Assembly: GCF_024808255.1 (NCBI RefSeq)
Contig: NZ_JANTYS010000005.1
Span: forward strand, 1-64,000
Direction: 5' to 3'
Length of the DNA: 64,000 bases
From: Mucilaginibacter dorajii
GTDB lineage: Bacteria; Bacteroidota; Bacteroidia; Sphingobacteriales; Sphingobacteriaceae
Shown: one piece after another, positions 17,838 to 26,021 of the stretch
Position numbering within the stretch: the stretch's first letter is position 1
How the letters are laid out: each line of letters starts with the position of its first letter
Translations under genes and position numbers: made by a program
The notes under the pieces: generated by a model
What the model was told of the DNA's origin: nothing
Database searches by the model: none
What the model saw: the letters and a program-made list of their open reading frames with translations, nothing else

Positions 17838-17875
17838 GTACGCTTCTGTTACAGCAAGTGTCCGGTTATGATACA
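17838..17875. promoter_or_regulatory. Operator-like site A upstream of adaptor-ATPase-permease operon
   Basis: A 38-bp sequence with direct half-sites CTTCTGTTACA (17843-17853) and GTTATGATACA (17865-17875) at a 22-bp period. It matches site B before the ATPase-tolC operon, in the same orientation relative to the gene. The pair suggests one regulator coordinates both halves of the exporter. Confidence 0.6.
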
Positions 17876-17879
17876 CAAA

Positions 17880-18172
17880 AACAAGCTTTTATAGTACCCT
17901 GACCTACCCCTTCATGGAAATGCCTTTTACCACCAATGTAATGAATTCGTGTTATCAGTAAAGCATCTTTTTTTGAGTTAGACACGAATGCCCGCCGCCT
18001 TGGTTACAATTTAATCGAATTTCACGAATTTTAGAGTTAATTGATAGCACAAATTAAAATATGAAGTCAAAAAAAACGTAAAATTCGCTACAATCTATCC
18101 TACGGGCAGTTAAATTGGCGTTTACTCAAATCTCAGCTTGTGAGAAAATAATGTTAAAAGCGATTTCCCTCC
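17880..18172. other. Intergenic region, mostly featureless
   Basis: About 290 bp between the exporter promoter and the end of the marR-type gene. No credible ORF is present. The only recognisable item is TTAAAAGCGATTTCCCT (18154-18170), which matches the terminal inverted repeat of the MITE-like element at 58823-59039 and may be a remnant of it. Confidence 0.5.
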
Positions 18173-18631
18173 CTACCCTTTATAACTAAGCAAATTCAAT
18201 AGCGTTTTATTAAATGCAGCGGAGTTATTACCCAATAACTCAAAAAACTTACGGTCAAAATCTTCAACGGCAACAACCGCCAGCCTCGCCACCTGCTTGC
18301 CCGTTTCTGTAAGTAAAATAATTTTCGCCCTCGTGTCTGTTGCATGTTCCTGTCGCTTTAACAATCCTTTGGTTTGTAGTGTACGCAGTACGGTAGAAGT
18401 TGTCATCGGGTCTATTTTTGTATGTGTGGATAACAAAACCTGGGTTACCTCCCTATTGTGCAAAGTTAACCAATGCGTGCTGGCCAATAGCACATATTGC
18501 GAATGGGTAAGATCATATGGCGCCAATGCTTTCTTTATTTCGCGTTGCCACAAATTAGTTACCTGCCATAACAAAAAGCCGCTGCTATCTTCGGCGTTTT
18601 CAAAGCTAAAGGTATTATCTGCCTGTTTCAT
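18173..18631 (-). CDS. MarR-family transcriptional regulator
   Basis: A 152-residue winged-helix regulator. Helical dimerisation segments surround LTHSQYVLLASTHWLT, the recognition region LSTHTKIDPMTTSTVLRTLQTKGLL and the wing HATDTRAKIILLTETGKQ, all diagnostic of MarR. It follows the SRPBCC gene by 71 bp on the same strand, so the two are probably cotranscribed. MarR proteins often repress their own operon. A role in controlling the nearby exporter is possible from proximity only. Confidence 0.9.
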   Translation of the reverse strand: MKQADNTFSFENAEDSSGFLLWQVTNLWQREIKKALAPYDLTHSQYVLLASTHWLTLHNREVTQVLLSTHTKIDPMTTSTVLRTLQTKGLLKRQEHATDTRAKIILLTETGKQVARLAVVAVEDFDRKFFELLGNNSAAFNKTLLNLLSYKG

Positions 18632-18702
18632 AGTTGTAATTTTATTAATAATCCATAGTTACCAGATCATCTGTTTACTTCAATTTAAAGAACCTACAAC
18701 TA

Positions 18703-19122
18703 TCACAGCTTTTTTGCGGCCGCGATTTGCTTCAGCATATCGGCCGGAGTATCATCAACAATTTTCTGGGCTACCAACTTTATCCCAACAAAACTTAGTA
18801 AACCTGTAACCCATAGGGTATTGGTGATTTTCAAACCGTCGGCGGTATCTTCAAACAAATGTTCATCATACATTTTAGCCAGGGCAAAATTGGTAACATC
18901 TATATATTTTTGATTTTTAACCGTTTCTGTCAGGTTCACTTTAACATTAGGTCCACCTTTGGGTCTTAAAATAAAGTGATTACCTGCCTCAAACTCTCCT
19001 TCTATTTTAGCGAATTCAATATTTGAATCCCACTCATGCCAGTTATTGACATCTGCAAACAGCTTCCACATTTGTTCTTTGGTAACATCCTTGGTTACCA
19101 TTGAGTAAGTTTTTTTCCACAT
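18703..19122 (-). CDS. SRPBCC-family protein
   Basis: A 139-residue START-like fold protein. It begins MWKKTYSMVTKDVTKEQMWKL, continues with the DVNNWHEWDSNIEFAKIEGEF region typical of polyketide-cyclase/SRPBCC proteins, and ends with a helix rich in Ala/Lys. It has no signal peptide and is expected to be cytosolic, binding a small hydrophobic ligand. It lies upstream of a marR-type gene. A promoter with TTTG, a 21-bp spacer and TATATTTA is visible just upstream (about 19150-19185), and the 150-bp element E1 lies beyond that. Confidence 0.85.
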   Translation of the reverse strand: MWKKTYSMVTKDVTKEQMWKLFADVNNWHEWDSNIEFAKIEGEFEAGNHFILRPKGGPNVKVNLTETVKNQKYIDVTNFALAKMYDEHLFEDTADGLKITNTLWVTGLLSFVGIKLVAQKIVDDTPADMLKQIAAAKKL

Positions 19123-19312
19123 GGTTTTAAGTTTTTAGCATTAATGATTTAATAAGTGTAAATATAGTATGTTAACTTATTAAAATACAAATTTTTCATA
19201 ATTTATTTTTATACAACCAGTTACCGTAAAATTTTCTGACACCAAACACAGATTTTCGCAGTGAATTAGCCTCAAAAGTGACTGTGTAGCCCAAAAGAAG
19301 CCCTCCATATGG

Positions 19313-19462
19313 TGGTCAACAACAGGCACAAATATTTGGATGCGTCTAAATTGCGCAATACATCAGTTTAGTGTTAACCTTGTTAAAGTATAAAATATTG
19401 ATTATTAAATAGTTACAATACATCGTATCTAAAATGTGTTAAGTTATGTTAACCCAATTAGA
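19313..19462 (+). repeat. 150-bp conserved intergenic element E1
   Basis: It aligns without gaps to the reverse complement of 41460-41609 with about 30 differences in 150 by hand count. The block AATGTGTTAAGTTATGTTAA and its flanks are identical over about 32 bp. A small hairpin (TGCG..CGCA around 19340-19360) changes to CGCG..CGCG in the other copy, a compensatory change. Two GTTAACC words sit 75 bp apart in both copies. It may be a structured RNA, a compound operator or a mobile repeat. Confidence 0.65.
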
Positions 19463-19470
19463 TACCTTTG
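19463..19470 (+). promoter_or_regulatory. Possible -7 box TACCTTTG for the small gene at 19530
   Basis: A perfect TAnnTTTG motif immediately after element E1 and 60 bp before the ATG. The -33 box is unclear. The second element copy has TGCGTTTG at this point, so the box is only partly conserved. Confidence 0.4.
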
Positions 19471-19529
19471 CCTTGGCGGTGCTTTTGAATTTAGAAGAAG
19501 GAAAATAAAATGTTTATTAACTTTACCTC

Positions 19530-19751
19530 ATGACTTTTGAGGAACTAAACGATTATTTTACCAATACACCACTACCCGCCGAACTTAGATTAGACCGTGC
19601 CACTACACAGCTTAATGTGCCAGATCGTGTTAAGCAGTTGCTTACCAATATGAATTTATATCCCGATAACTGGCGTCATAAACATCAGTTGCTGCGGATC
19701 AAGAACGCCCTGGAAAATCCTTACAATGGCCCTGGTATCCCTCGTTATTAA
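19530..19751 (+). CDS. Small conserved protein, DUF6965-like
   Basis: A 73-residue acidic-to-basic soluble protein. MTFEELNDYFTNTPLPAELRLDRAT, a later FV-like helix and a KHQLLRIKNALEN segment resemble the short DUF6965 proteins of Sphingobacteriaceae. No signal peptide, TM or catalytic motif is seen. It lies alone between element E1 and the convergent helicase gene, whose stop codon is only 4 bp away. The assignment is by memory of the family pattern. Function is unknown. Confidence 0.65.
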   Translation: MTFEELNDYFTNTPLPAELRLDRATTQLNVPDRVKQLLTNMNLYPDNWRHKHQLLRIKNALENPYNGPGIPRY

Positions 19752-19755
19752 AAAC

Positions 19756-21864
19756 TTAAGAAAACAGATCGCCTTCGCCTAAATAAGTCCTGATGAGTTT
19801 TAGGATCTGGTCGCCGAAATCGGTTGCCTTGGCATCGCCAAAACTTTTTACCTGCGAAAGCTGGTTTAGTGTACGTGGCAGTTTGGCTGTGATATCTCTC
19901 AGCATATTTTCAGATACCAGCGTGTGTTCCAGAATTTTGCGCTGCGCACTGGTTTCTTTACGCCAATGAAGTAGCTGCTTATACAGTTCGGGGTTTATGA
20001 TCTCCTTTTCTTTAGGCAACTCTTTAGCATTCCAGTTTTTATAGATGGGCTTATAGCCGATGCCCGCTTCTTTCACCGATGATAAAACATCGGCAGTTGC
20101 GGATGCTATAGGCATACGGATAAAAGCGGCAGTTTTTGCTTTAAGGTTTACCAATAAATAGTTCAGGCTATCATAAAACTCGGCGGAGAAATCATTGGCA
20201 TTTTTAGCGGTATAAAACCCGTTAATAGCGGTGGAAAATACATTCAGTTTGGCTACAAAATAAGCAGCCGCATTTTTTAAGCGACCAGTAAATACGGTGT
20301 TCTTCCATATGCCCTCATCAGAAGGTAAGGCCGAGAGTTCTTTCCTGATGAACCTATCGCCTATCGCTTTAATTTCTTGCAACAGTAAAAGCTCGGTTTG
20401 CTGTACGTGGCTGCTCAGCGGACTATCCTTTGGCTCAGTTGCAAGTAGAATGACTTTAAGTTGTTTCCACCCACCGGCCAGCATCGAAAAATCAAAGATA
20501 TCGCTTAACTCCTCCTGCTCGATATTATGAATGGTTGCCTGTAATAATTGCTCATCCGGACTTTGCGCTACAGCCGTTTGCATAAAGCGAATGATCTCAG
20601 GGTCGGTTCTGATATTTTCTTGCCGTACGGGAGATTTGAGGATCATTCCTTCTAATGTACGGCAGCGGCTAAGCGCCACGTAAGCCTGCCCAAAGGCAAA
20701 GGCGGCATCAACATCGATGATCGCCTTTTCGAAGGTTAGGCCCTGGCTTTTATGGATAGTAATGGCCCAGGCCAGCCTTAACGGATATTGACTGAATGAG
20801 CCATTATTGGTTTCATTTACTTTTTGGTCAGTTTCGGATAGCGCGTATTTTACATTTTGCCAAATCTCGGGCACCACTTCAAACTCGGTTCCATCATCTA
20901 AAAAACTTAAGCGAATACTGCCTTGGCCAATGGCGGTGACGCGCCCTGTCCGGCCGTTATAGTATTGTTTTTTGCCCGAGCTATCGTTTTTGATAAACAT
21001 TACCTGGGCACCAACTTTTAGTACTAACGCTTCTTCGGCCGGATAGCCTTCTTTAGGGAACTCACCGGTTATCACGGCTTTAAAAGTAAATGCCTCTCCA
21101 TTCAATTCTTCCAGCCGTTGCTGGTTTATATCGTTAACCAGTTTATTATGGGTAGATAGCGTTACATAATCCTTTAACCAATTGGCATTCAGGTTGGCAT
21201 CAAAGCGCTCGTTTAACCTGCCTAAAAGGTCATTGTTGGCATAACCATTCCGGATGTTGTTCAGGATTTCTACAAATACAGGATCTTTTTGGCGATATAC
21301 CTGGGTAAGCTCAAAAACCAGCACCGGGAACTTTTTAAAAGCCAGGCTGTCAAAAAAATAAGGGCCGGTATAAAAGTTTTTCAATACCGGCCAGTCCTTT
21401 TCAAAAACCGGAGGCAACTGAAAAAGATCGCCTATCATTAACAGCTGTACACCGCCGAAGGGGCGATTTGATCCTTTGGCCTGCCTCAATACCGAATCAA
21501 TATAATCAAGCGCATCTGCCCGCACCATACTGATCTCGTCGATGATCAGCAGATCGAGGTATTTTAAAACCTTGTCTTTCTCCTGGCTTATTTGTCGCGG
21601 GGCAAGATCATTTAACTCCTGTGCACTGGTAGCGGGCACCTGTGGTCCAAACGGTACCTGGAAAAAAGAATGAATGGTAACCCCTCCTGCATTGATAGCG
21701 GCAACGGCAGTGGGTGCAACAACCGCCAGGTTTTTGGTAATATTGGCCCTTATGTAGCGCAGGAATGTGGTTTTCCCGGTGCCCGCCTTACCTGTCAGGA
21801 ATATTGGCCTGTTGGTATTTTCAATAAATTTAATAATGAGTTCCTGAAGGGGCTCCAACACCAT
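19756..21864 (-). CDS. PIF1-like superfamily 1B helicase
   Basis: A 702-residue ATP-dependent DNA helicase. Walker A GKAGTGKTT lies at about 25-33, motif Ia is VVAPTAVAAINAGG, motif II is LLIIDEISMV, and motif III is MIGDLFQLPPV. The C-terminal RecA-like domain carries LAWAITIHKSQGLTFEKAIIDV and YVALSRC. Past residue 470 is a helix-rich extension with an HRDC/HTH-like end (LHWRKETSAQRKILEHTLVSENMLRDIT), as in many Bacteroidota PIF1/RecQ-tail hybrids. It probably acts in replication-fork maintenance. It is a single gene converging on the small DUF6965-like gene. Confidence 0.9.
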   Translation of the reverse strand: MVLEPLQELIIKFIENTNRPIFLTGKAGTGKTTFLRYIRANITKNLAVVAPTAVAAINAGGVTIHSFFQVPFGPQVPATSAQELNDLAPRQISQEKDKVLKYLDLLIIDEISMVRADALDYIDSVLRQAKGSNRPFGGVQLLMIGDLFQLPPVFEKDWPVLKNFYTGPYFFDSLAFKKFPVLVFELTQVYRQKDPVFVEILNNIRNGYANNDLLGRLNERFDANLNANWLKDYVTLSTHNKLVNDINQQRLEELNGEAFTFKAVITGEFPKEGYPAEEALVLKVGAQVMFIKNDSSGKKQYYNGRTGRVTAIGQGSIRLSFLDDGTEFEVVPEIWQNVKYALSETDQKVNETNNGSFSQYPLRLAWAITIHKSQGLTFEKAIIDVDAAFAFGQAYVALSRCRTLEGMILKSPVRQENIRTDPEIIRFMQTAVAQSPDEQLLQATIHNIEQEELSDIFDFSMLAGGWKQLKVILLATEPKDSPLSSHVQQTELLLLQEIKAIGDRFIRKELSALPSDEGIWKNTVFTGRLKNAAAYFVAKLNVFSTAINGFYTAKNANDFSAEFYDSLNYLLVNLKAKTAAFIRMPIASATADVLSSVKEAGIGYKPIYKNWNAKELPKEKEIINPELYKQLLHWRKETSAQRKILEHTLVSENMLRDITAKLPRTLNQLSQVKSFGDAKATDFGDQILKLIRTYLGEGDLFS

Positions 21865-21970
21865 GCGCTTTCCTGTATTTATGTAGATCTCTGCACAAAA
21901 CAGAAATCATGTCAAATTTAGCGATTGAATTGCATCATCGCCTATATTGTTGAAAACCGGAATAATTAAA

Positions 21971-22591
21971 TTACAAACTGGAAAGATCTGCGGCAGGCGG
22001 AGCCGGCGTTTCGTCATTCTGAGGAAATACACGGATAATTTTCATAAAACGGCCCATGTAGTAATCATTCAGCTCTGTTTCGGTAACACCATTTGCGGCT
22101 CCTGAGGTGGAATGTATAAATTTAAAGCCTTCCGCTATAGATGACAACATGATGCCGATATGCCCTATTGATCTTGAATGTCTTTTATGTCTTTTTCCCG
22201 TTCCGGTTCCTGTAAAAAGGATCAAATCGCCGGGTTTAGCATCTTTTAGTTCAATTACTTTTCCCGCCGATAAAAAATCACCGGAGCTGCGGGGAACCGC
22301 GATATCGAAATGGTTAAACACGTAATTAACAAAGCCCGAGCAATCAAACCCTCTGAGCGGATTGGTTGATCCATACCTGTAATTGATACCCTTTAACGAA
22401 CGGGCAAACGTTATCAGATCTGCGGGTGAAATATCCCCGGTTAAAACACCCGTGGCTGTTTTAAACTTGTTAGATTTTGCTACAACCTTCTTTACCGGCG
22501 CGGCCGAAGTTGTGGCTGCCACAGTTTTATCCGGATTGCCGAAAGATAAGAGAACAAGCATCAGGGAGCAGCATTCGGTATAAAATCGCAT
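21971..22591 (-). CDS. NlpC/P60-family cell-wall hydrolase
   Basis: A 206-residue secreted cysteine peptidase predicted to cut peptidoglycan stem peptides. An N-terminal hydrophobic signal is followed by a short Ala/Lys linker and the NlpC/P60 domain from about residue 57. The nucleophile is C84 in DCSG, followed by the SIGHIGIML histidine, then FIHSTSG. LKGINYRYGSTNPLRG is the usual lead-in to the catalytic cysteine. It lies about 106 bp upstream of the helicase gene on the same strand; cotranscription is possible. Confidence 0.9.
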   Translation of the reverse strand: MRFYTECCSLMLVLLSFGNPDKTVAATTSAAPVKKVVAKSNKFKTATGVLTGDISPADLITFARSLKGINYRYGSTNPLRGFDCSGFVNYVFNHFDIAVPRSSGDFLSAGKVIELKDAKPGDLILFTGTGTGKRHKRHSRSIGHIGIMLSSIAEGFKFIHSTSGAANGVTETELNDYYMGRFMKIIRVFPQNDETPAPPAADLSSL

Positions 22592-22761
22592 CCGTAATGA
22601 TACAAAAAAAACTTTCCAATTCTAATTTTTGTGTAAAAGTTTCGGCTGTTCCCCTATACATTAATTTTTTTCCACAATCTGTGTTTCCTGTTTTATAGCT
22701 ATGTTGTAAGTGCTATTTTCGCCGCGCCCTTCCCTGGGAAGTATAAAATTGTTAAAATAGC

Positions 22762-23025
22762 ATGTCGTCAGATCAAAATATTTTATCGGCACAGGTCGAT
22801 CTTGTTAAAATTGTTTCCAGGTATATTTTATTAGAACAAAGCCGCCGCAACCTAAAGGGCCGCTGCCCTTTTCATAAGGATCTTGCTACTTCGTTAATGG
22901 TATCGCCAGAGAAAAACCAGTTCCAGTGTTTTGGCTGCGGTAAGGGCGGCGGCGCGGTAGAATTTGTGATGGCTATCGAAAACAAATCGCGCGAAGAAGC
23001 GATGCTATTGATAGCAAAGGGATAG
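22762..23025 (+). CDS. Stand-alone CHC2 zinc-finger (DnaG-type) protein
   Basis: An 87-residue protein that corresponds only to the N-terminal zinc-binding domain of DnaG primase. The zinc ligands are C35, H38, C56 and C59 in CPFH and CFGCG, followed by GGGAVEFVMAIE. A normal DnaG continues into the Toprim catalytic domain, but here a TAG stop follows at once and no primase module is encoded downstream. The sequence is well formed, so it may be a genuine single-domain nucleic-acid-binding protein or a remnant of a primase from a mobile element. Confidence 0.8.
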   Translation: MSSDQNILSAQVDLVKIVSRYILLEQSRRNLKGRCPFHKDLATSLMVSPEKNQFQCFGCGKGGGAVEFVMAIENKSREEAMLLIAKG

Positions 23026-23355
23026 GTTTTACTTGCATTGTTACCTCAATAGTTTGCAGCGTGTTATGCTAATAACGCAAGGTAAACTATTGACGATATT
23101 TCGTTTTTATCCCTGAATAAATGACATATCATGAACTCCCATCAATACCAAATACACCATACACTTATTATCAATTCGATATAAAATGGCATAACTTTAG
23201 CCTGTGATGCACAAATATGTGACAACTGCTTTTATCTTTATGCTTGATCCGGGCTTAATCTGCTTTTCCATTTTGGTGGGATAAATTGATTCCCTGTTAT
23301 TGTATGCTGTGAAAAATATTAACTTGATTAAAAACGTACAAATTACCTATACCGT
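23026..23355. other. Intergenic region with a long stem-loop
   Basis: A nested hairpin spans 23047-23092, with outer arms CAATAGTTT and AAACTATTG and an inner GCGT..TTAT / ATAACGC pairing. It lies 20 bp after the CHC2 gene and may act as its terminator, though no T-tract follows directly. The remaining 260 bp to the next ATG are AT-rich leader with no ORF. TAACTTTA at 23192-23199 is a possible -7 box. Confidence 0.45.
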
Positions 23356-25917
23356 ATGAAAAAAGTTCTACTCGTTTTAACAATTGGCCTTGTATCTACC
23401 CTTGCTAAAGCCCAGGAAGGCCCAATTACAGGTGTAATAACCCAGGATAGCGTTGAGGTACGGGTGCATGAACAATATGATAAGGTAACCGGCTTTCACC
23501 GCTGGCTATTTGGCGAAAATTACCGCAAAGAATGGGGAGCGCTTACCAAACTGCCGGTTCTGCGTATTTCTCAGCTGCATGGCGGCCTTACTCCCGAACA
23601 ATTGGGCGGTGGTTTTCAAACAACATCATTAAGAATGGTTGACCCCACCGGTAAAGAATGGGTATTACGCAGCGTAGAGAAAGACCCATCTAAAACCCTG
23701 CCAGAACAGTTGAGGCAAACCTTCGCTGCCGACTGGGAGCTTGATGCCATGAGTGCCCAACACCCTTTCTCGGCCCTTATTGTGCCGCCATTGGCTATTG
23801 CTGCCGGAGTGCCGCATGCTACGCCTATCATCGGTGTAGTATCGGGCGATAAAAACTTTGGTAAGTATAATGCAACATTTGCAGGTAAGGTATGCCTTTT
23901 TGAGGAACGCGAACCAACCGGCAAATCAAAAAACGTGCAGGATGTGATGCAAGACCTTTATGATGATAATGATAATTCATTTGACAGCCATGCCTGGCTA
24001 ACGGCACGTTGTCTTGACTTATTGGTGGGCGACTGGGACAGGCATGATGACAACTGGCGTTTTACTAAAGACAAAGAGGATGGTAAAAAAGTGTATACCG
24101 GCATTCCACGCGACCGCGACCAGGCTTTTTATATTAACCAGGGCGTATTGCCAAGCCTGGCATCCAGCCAATGGCTTGTACCCTTTTTGCAGGGATATGG
24201 CGGCGAAATAAATGATATCCGTTTTTCGATGTGGACGTCGGTTTTCCTTGATCGTTACCCGTCTGCCCGTATGAGTTATAAGGACTGGATGAAAATTGTG
24301 AACGATTTTGTAGCTGTTGAAACCGATGATGTATTGGAGCAAGGCCTTAAACGTTTGCCGGCTGCATCGTATAAAATAAGGCATGATGAGCTTTTTAAAC
24401 AGCTTAAAGAAAGGCGTGCCAATATCCCGGCAGCTATGGATTACTATTACCGTTTTATTAACCGCATCATTGATATTCATACCAGTAATAAAAATGAGCA
24501 GATTAGCATAACTGATGCGCCTGACAATGGGCTAAACATCGCCATTAATAAGATCACCAAAAGCGGAAATGTCAAGGATACCATCATCAATGCCAATTTC
24601 GACCCGGCTATAACCAAAGAGATCAGGATCTATACCGGCGAAGGCAGCGACAGGGTGATATTAAATAACCAGTCCTCACCTATCAAATTACGTTTTGTGG
24701 ATAGCCTTGGCCACAAAGAATACAACATCGTAAAATCAAAAAATAAGGTTCCGATTTATGACCGTGGCGACGATATACAGGTAACCGGCGATAAGCAAAA
24801 CGTAAGCCTGCATTTATCAAAAGATAGTTCCAATACCGCTTACCTGCCTGTTAACCCAATCAATGTATGGATGCCTTTGGCCGATGTTGGCTTGAATAAG
24901 GATGACGGTTTTATATTAGGCGCTGGTTTCCGGTTCACACATCAGAATGGTTTTCGTAAGCTACCTTATAATGATATGCAGCAGTTATTAGTCAGCCATT
25001 CGTTTTCTACCAAAGCTTTCAGCTTAAGTTATACCGGCGAGTGGATCCACGCTTTTGGACAAGCCGATTTCACTATAAACACGTTGATTAAAGCACCTGA
25101 TAATACCATTAACTTTTTTGGCCGTGGTAACGAAACCCAGTTTGATAAGAGCGGCGATTATGTGCGTTATTACCGCACCCGCTTTAACACCTATCAGCTT
25201 GATCCCGCCTTTAGGTGGAAAGGAACTAAAGGCACCAGTTTTAGCATAGGGCCATCCCTGCAATATTACCATTATAATGCCGAGGATAATGTCGGGCGTT
25301 TTATCAATAACACTTCGCTCATCAAATCGTACGATAGTTTATCGGTAGATAAAGCCAAACTTCACGCGGGTGTGGTAGCCATATTTACCAACGATAAACG
25401 CAACAATAAAATGCTGCCAACATCGGGTACTTATCTGAATGTTAAAGTGCAGGGCTATGCCGGATTAAACAACAATTCAAAATCTTACCTGCAAGTGATC
25501 CCCGAGTTTGGCGTTTACCAAAGCCTGGGCAGCGCCGTTGTTTTGGCCGATAGGATTGGCGGCGGTGTTACAGCTGGCAAATCAGCGTTTTATCAATCGT
25601 TGTTTTTGGGTGGAGAAGGCAATTTATTAGGCTACAGGCAGTTTAGGTTCGCCGGTCAACATATGGCTTATAACAACTTTGAAACCCGCATCAGGTTAAC
25701 CAATATTTCCAGCTATATATTACCAGGTGAATTAGGTCTGATGGGCTTTTACGATACCGGCCGCGTATGGATCAAAGAAGAGAGTTCAGATAAATGGCAT
25801 AACGGCGTTGGCGGCGGTTTATATTTTGAACCAGCTGGTTTAACGGTAGTGCAGTTATTAGCAGGCCATTCGGAAGAAGGTTGGTACCCGTATTTTTCGT
25901 TGAATTTTAGGTTTTAG
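23356..25917 (+). CDS. Kinase-like domain fused to Omp85-type outer-membrane barrel
   Basis: An 853-residue protein with a signal peptide ending at AKAQ (about 20). Residues 60-380 carry motifs that look like a kinase fold of the Fam20C/PI4K-II/HipA kind: GGG at 84-86, then VLRSVEKD (103-110), a possible alpha-C WELDAM, catalytic-loop-like DWDRHDDNW with D228-x4-N233, and metal-site-like RDRDQAF (252-258). About 385-500 looks like a beta-rich linker. About 500-853 is a Bac_surface_Ag/BamA-like barrel ending in the aromatic signature SLNFRF. The barrel is well supported. Kinase activity is inference. The usual automatic label would be BamA/TamA-family protein. It stands alone after a 330-bp leader. 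Confidence 0.75.
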   Translation: MKKVLLVLTIGLVSTLAKAQEGPITGVITQDSVEVRVHEQYDKVTGFHRWLFGENYRKEWGALTKLPVLRISQLHGGLTPEQLGGGFQTTSLRMVDPTGKEWVLRSVEKDPSKTLPEQLRQTFAADWELDAMSAQHPFSALIVPPLAIAAGVPHATPIIGVVSGDKNFGKYNATFAGKVCLFEEREPTGKSKNVQDVMQDLYDDNDNSFDSHAWLTARCLDLLVGDWDRHDDNWRFTKDKEDGKKVYTGIPRDRDQAFYINQGVLPSLASSQWLVPFLQGYGGEINDIRFSMWTSVFLDRYPSARMSYKDWMKIVNDFVAVETDDVLEQGLKRLPAASYKIRHDELFKQLKERRANIPAAMDYYYRFINRIIDIHTSNKNEQISITDAPDNGLNIAINKITKSGNVKDTIINANFDPAITKEIRIYTGEGSDRVILNNQSSPIKLRFVDSLGHKEYNIVKSKNKVPIYDRGDDIQVTGDKQNVSLHLSKDSSNTAYLPVNPINVWMPLADVGLNKDDGFILGAGFRFTHQNGFRKLPYNDMQQLLVSHSFSTKAFSLSYTGEWIHAFGQADFTINTLIKAPDNTINFFGRGNETQFDKSGDYVRYYRTRFNTYQLDPAFRWKGTKGTSFSIGPSLQYYHYNAEDNVGRFINNTSLIKSYDSLSVDKAKLHAGVVAIFTNDKRNNKMLPTSGTYLNVKVQGYAGLNNNSKSYLQVIPEFGVYQSLGSAVVLADRIGGGVTAGKSAFYQSLFLGGEGNLLGYRQFRFAGQHMAYNNFETRIRLTNISSYILPGELGLMGFYDTGRVWIKEESSDKWHNGVGGGLYFEPAGLTVVQLLAGHSEEGWYPYFSLNFRF

Positions 25918-25967
25918 GGAAGGCGATTAGCCGTTTTGCGATTTCCCATAGCAAGTTGTAAATCCCA

Positions 25968-25998
25968 GACTTACGAAGTTTTAAAAACTTCGTAAGTC
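25968..25998. terminator. Perfect 15-bp palindrome between convergent genes
   Basis: Arms GACTTACGAAGTTTT and AAAACTTCGTAAGTC flank a single central base. It lies between the convergent genes ending at 25917 (+) and 26022 (-), a good place for a bidirectional terminator. A 29-bp core is repeated exactly at 46421-46449. Confidence 0.7.
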
Positions 25999-26021
25999 TT
26001 TAGCGGCACAGCAACTCCCCC

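Noticed and set aside
17685..17876. 63-codon minus-strand ORF overlapping the adaptor start and operator A
   Set aside because: Out of frame with the adaptor gene, covers the operator and promoter region, and has no family features.
25944..25954. GCGATTTCCC resembling the 58.8-kb element's terminal repeat
   Set aside because: Only about 10 bases match and there is no paired end nearby, so it is probably chance.
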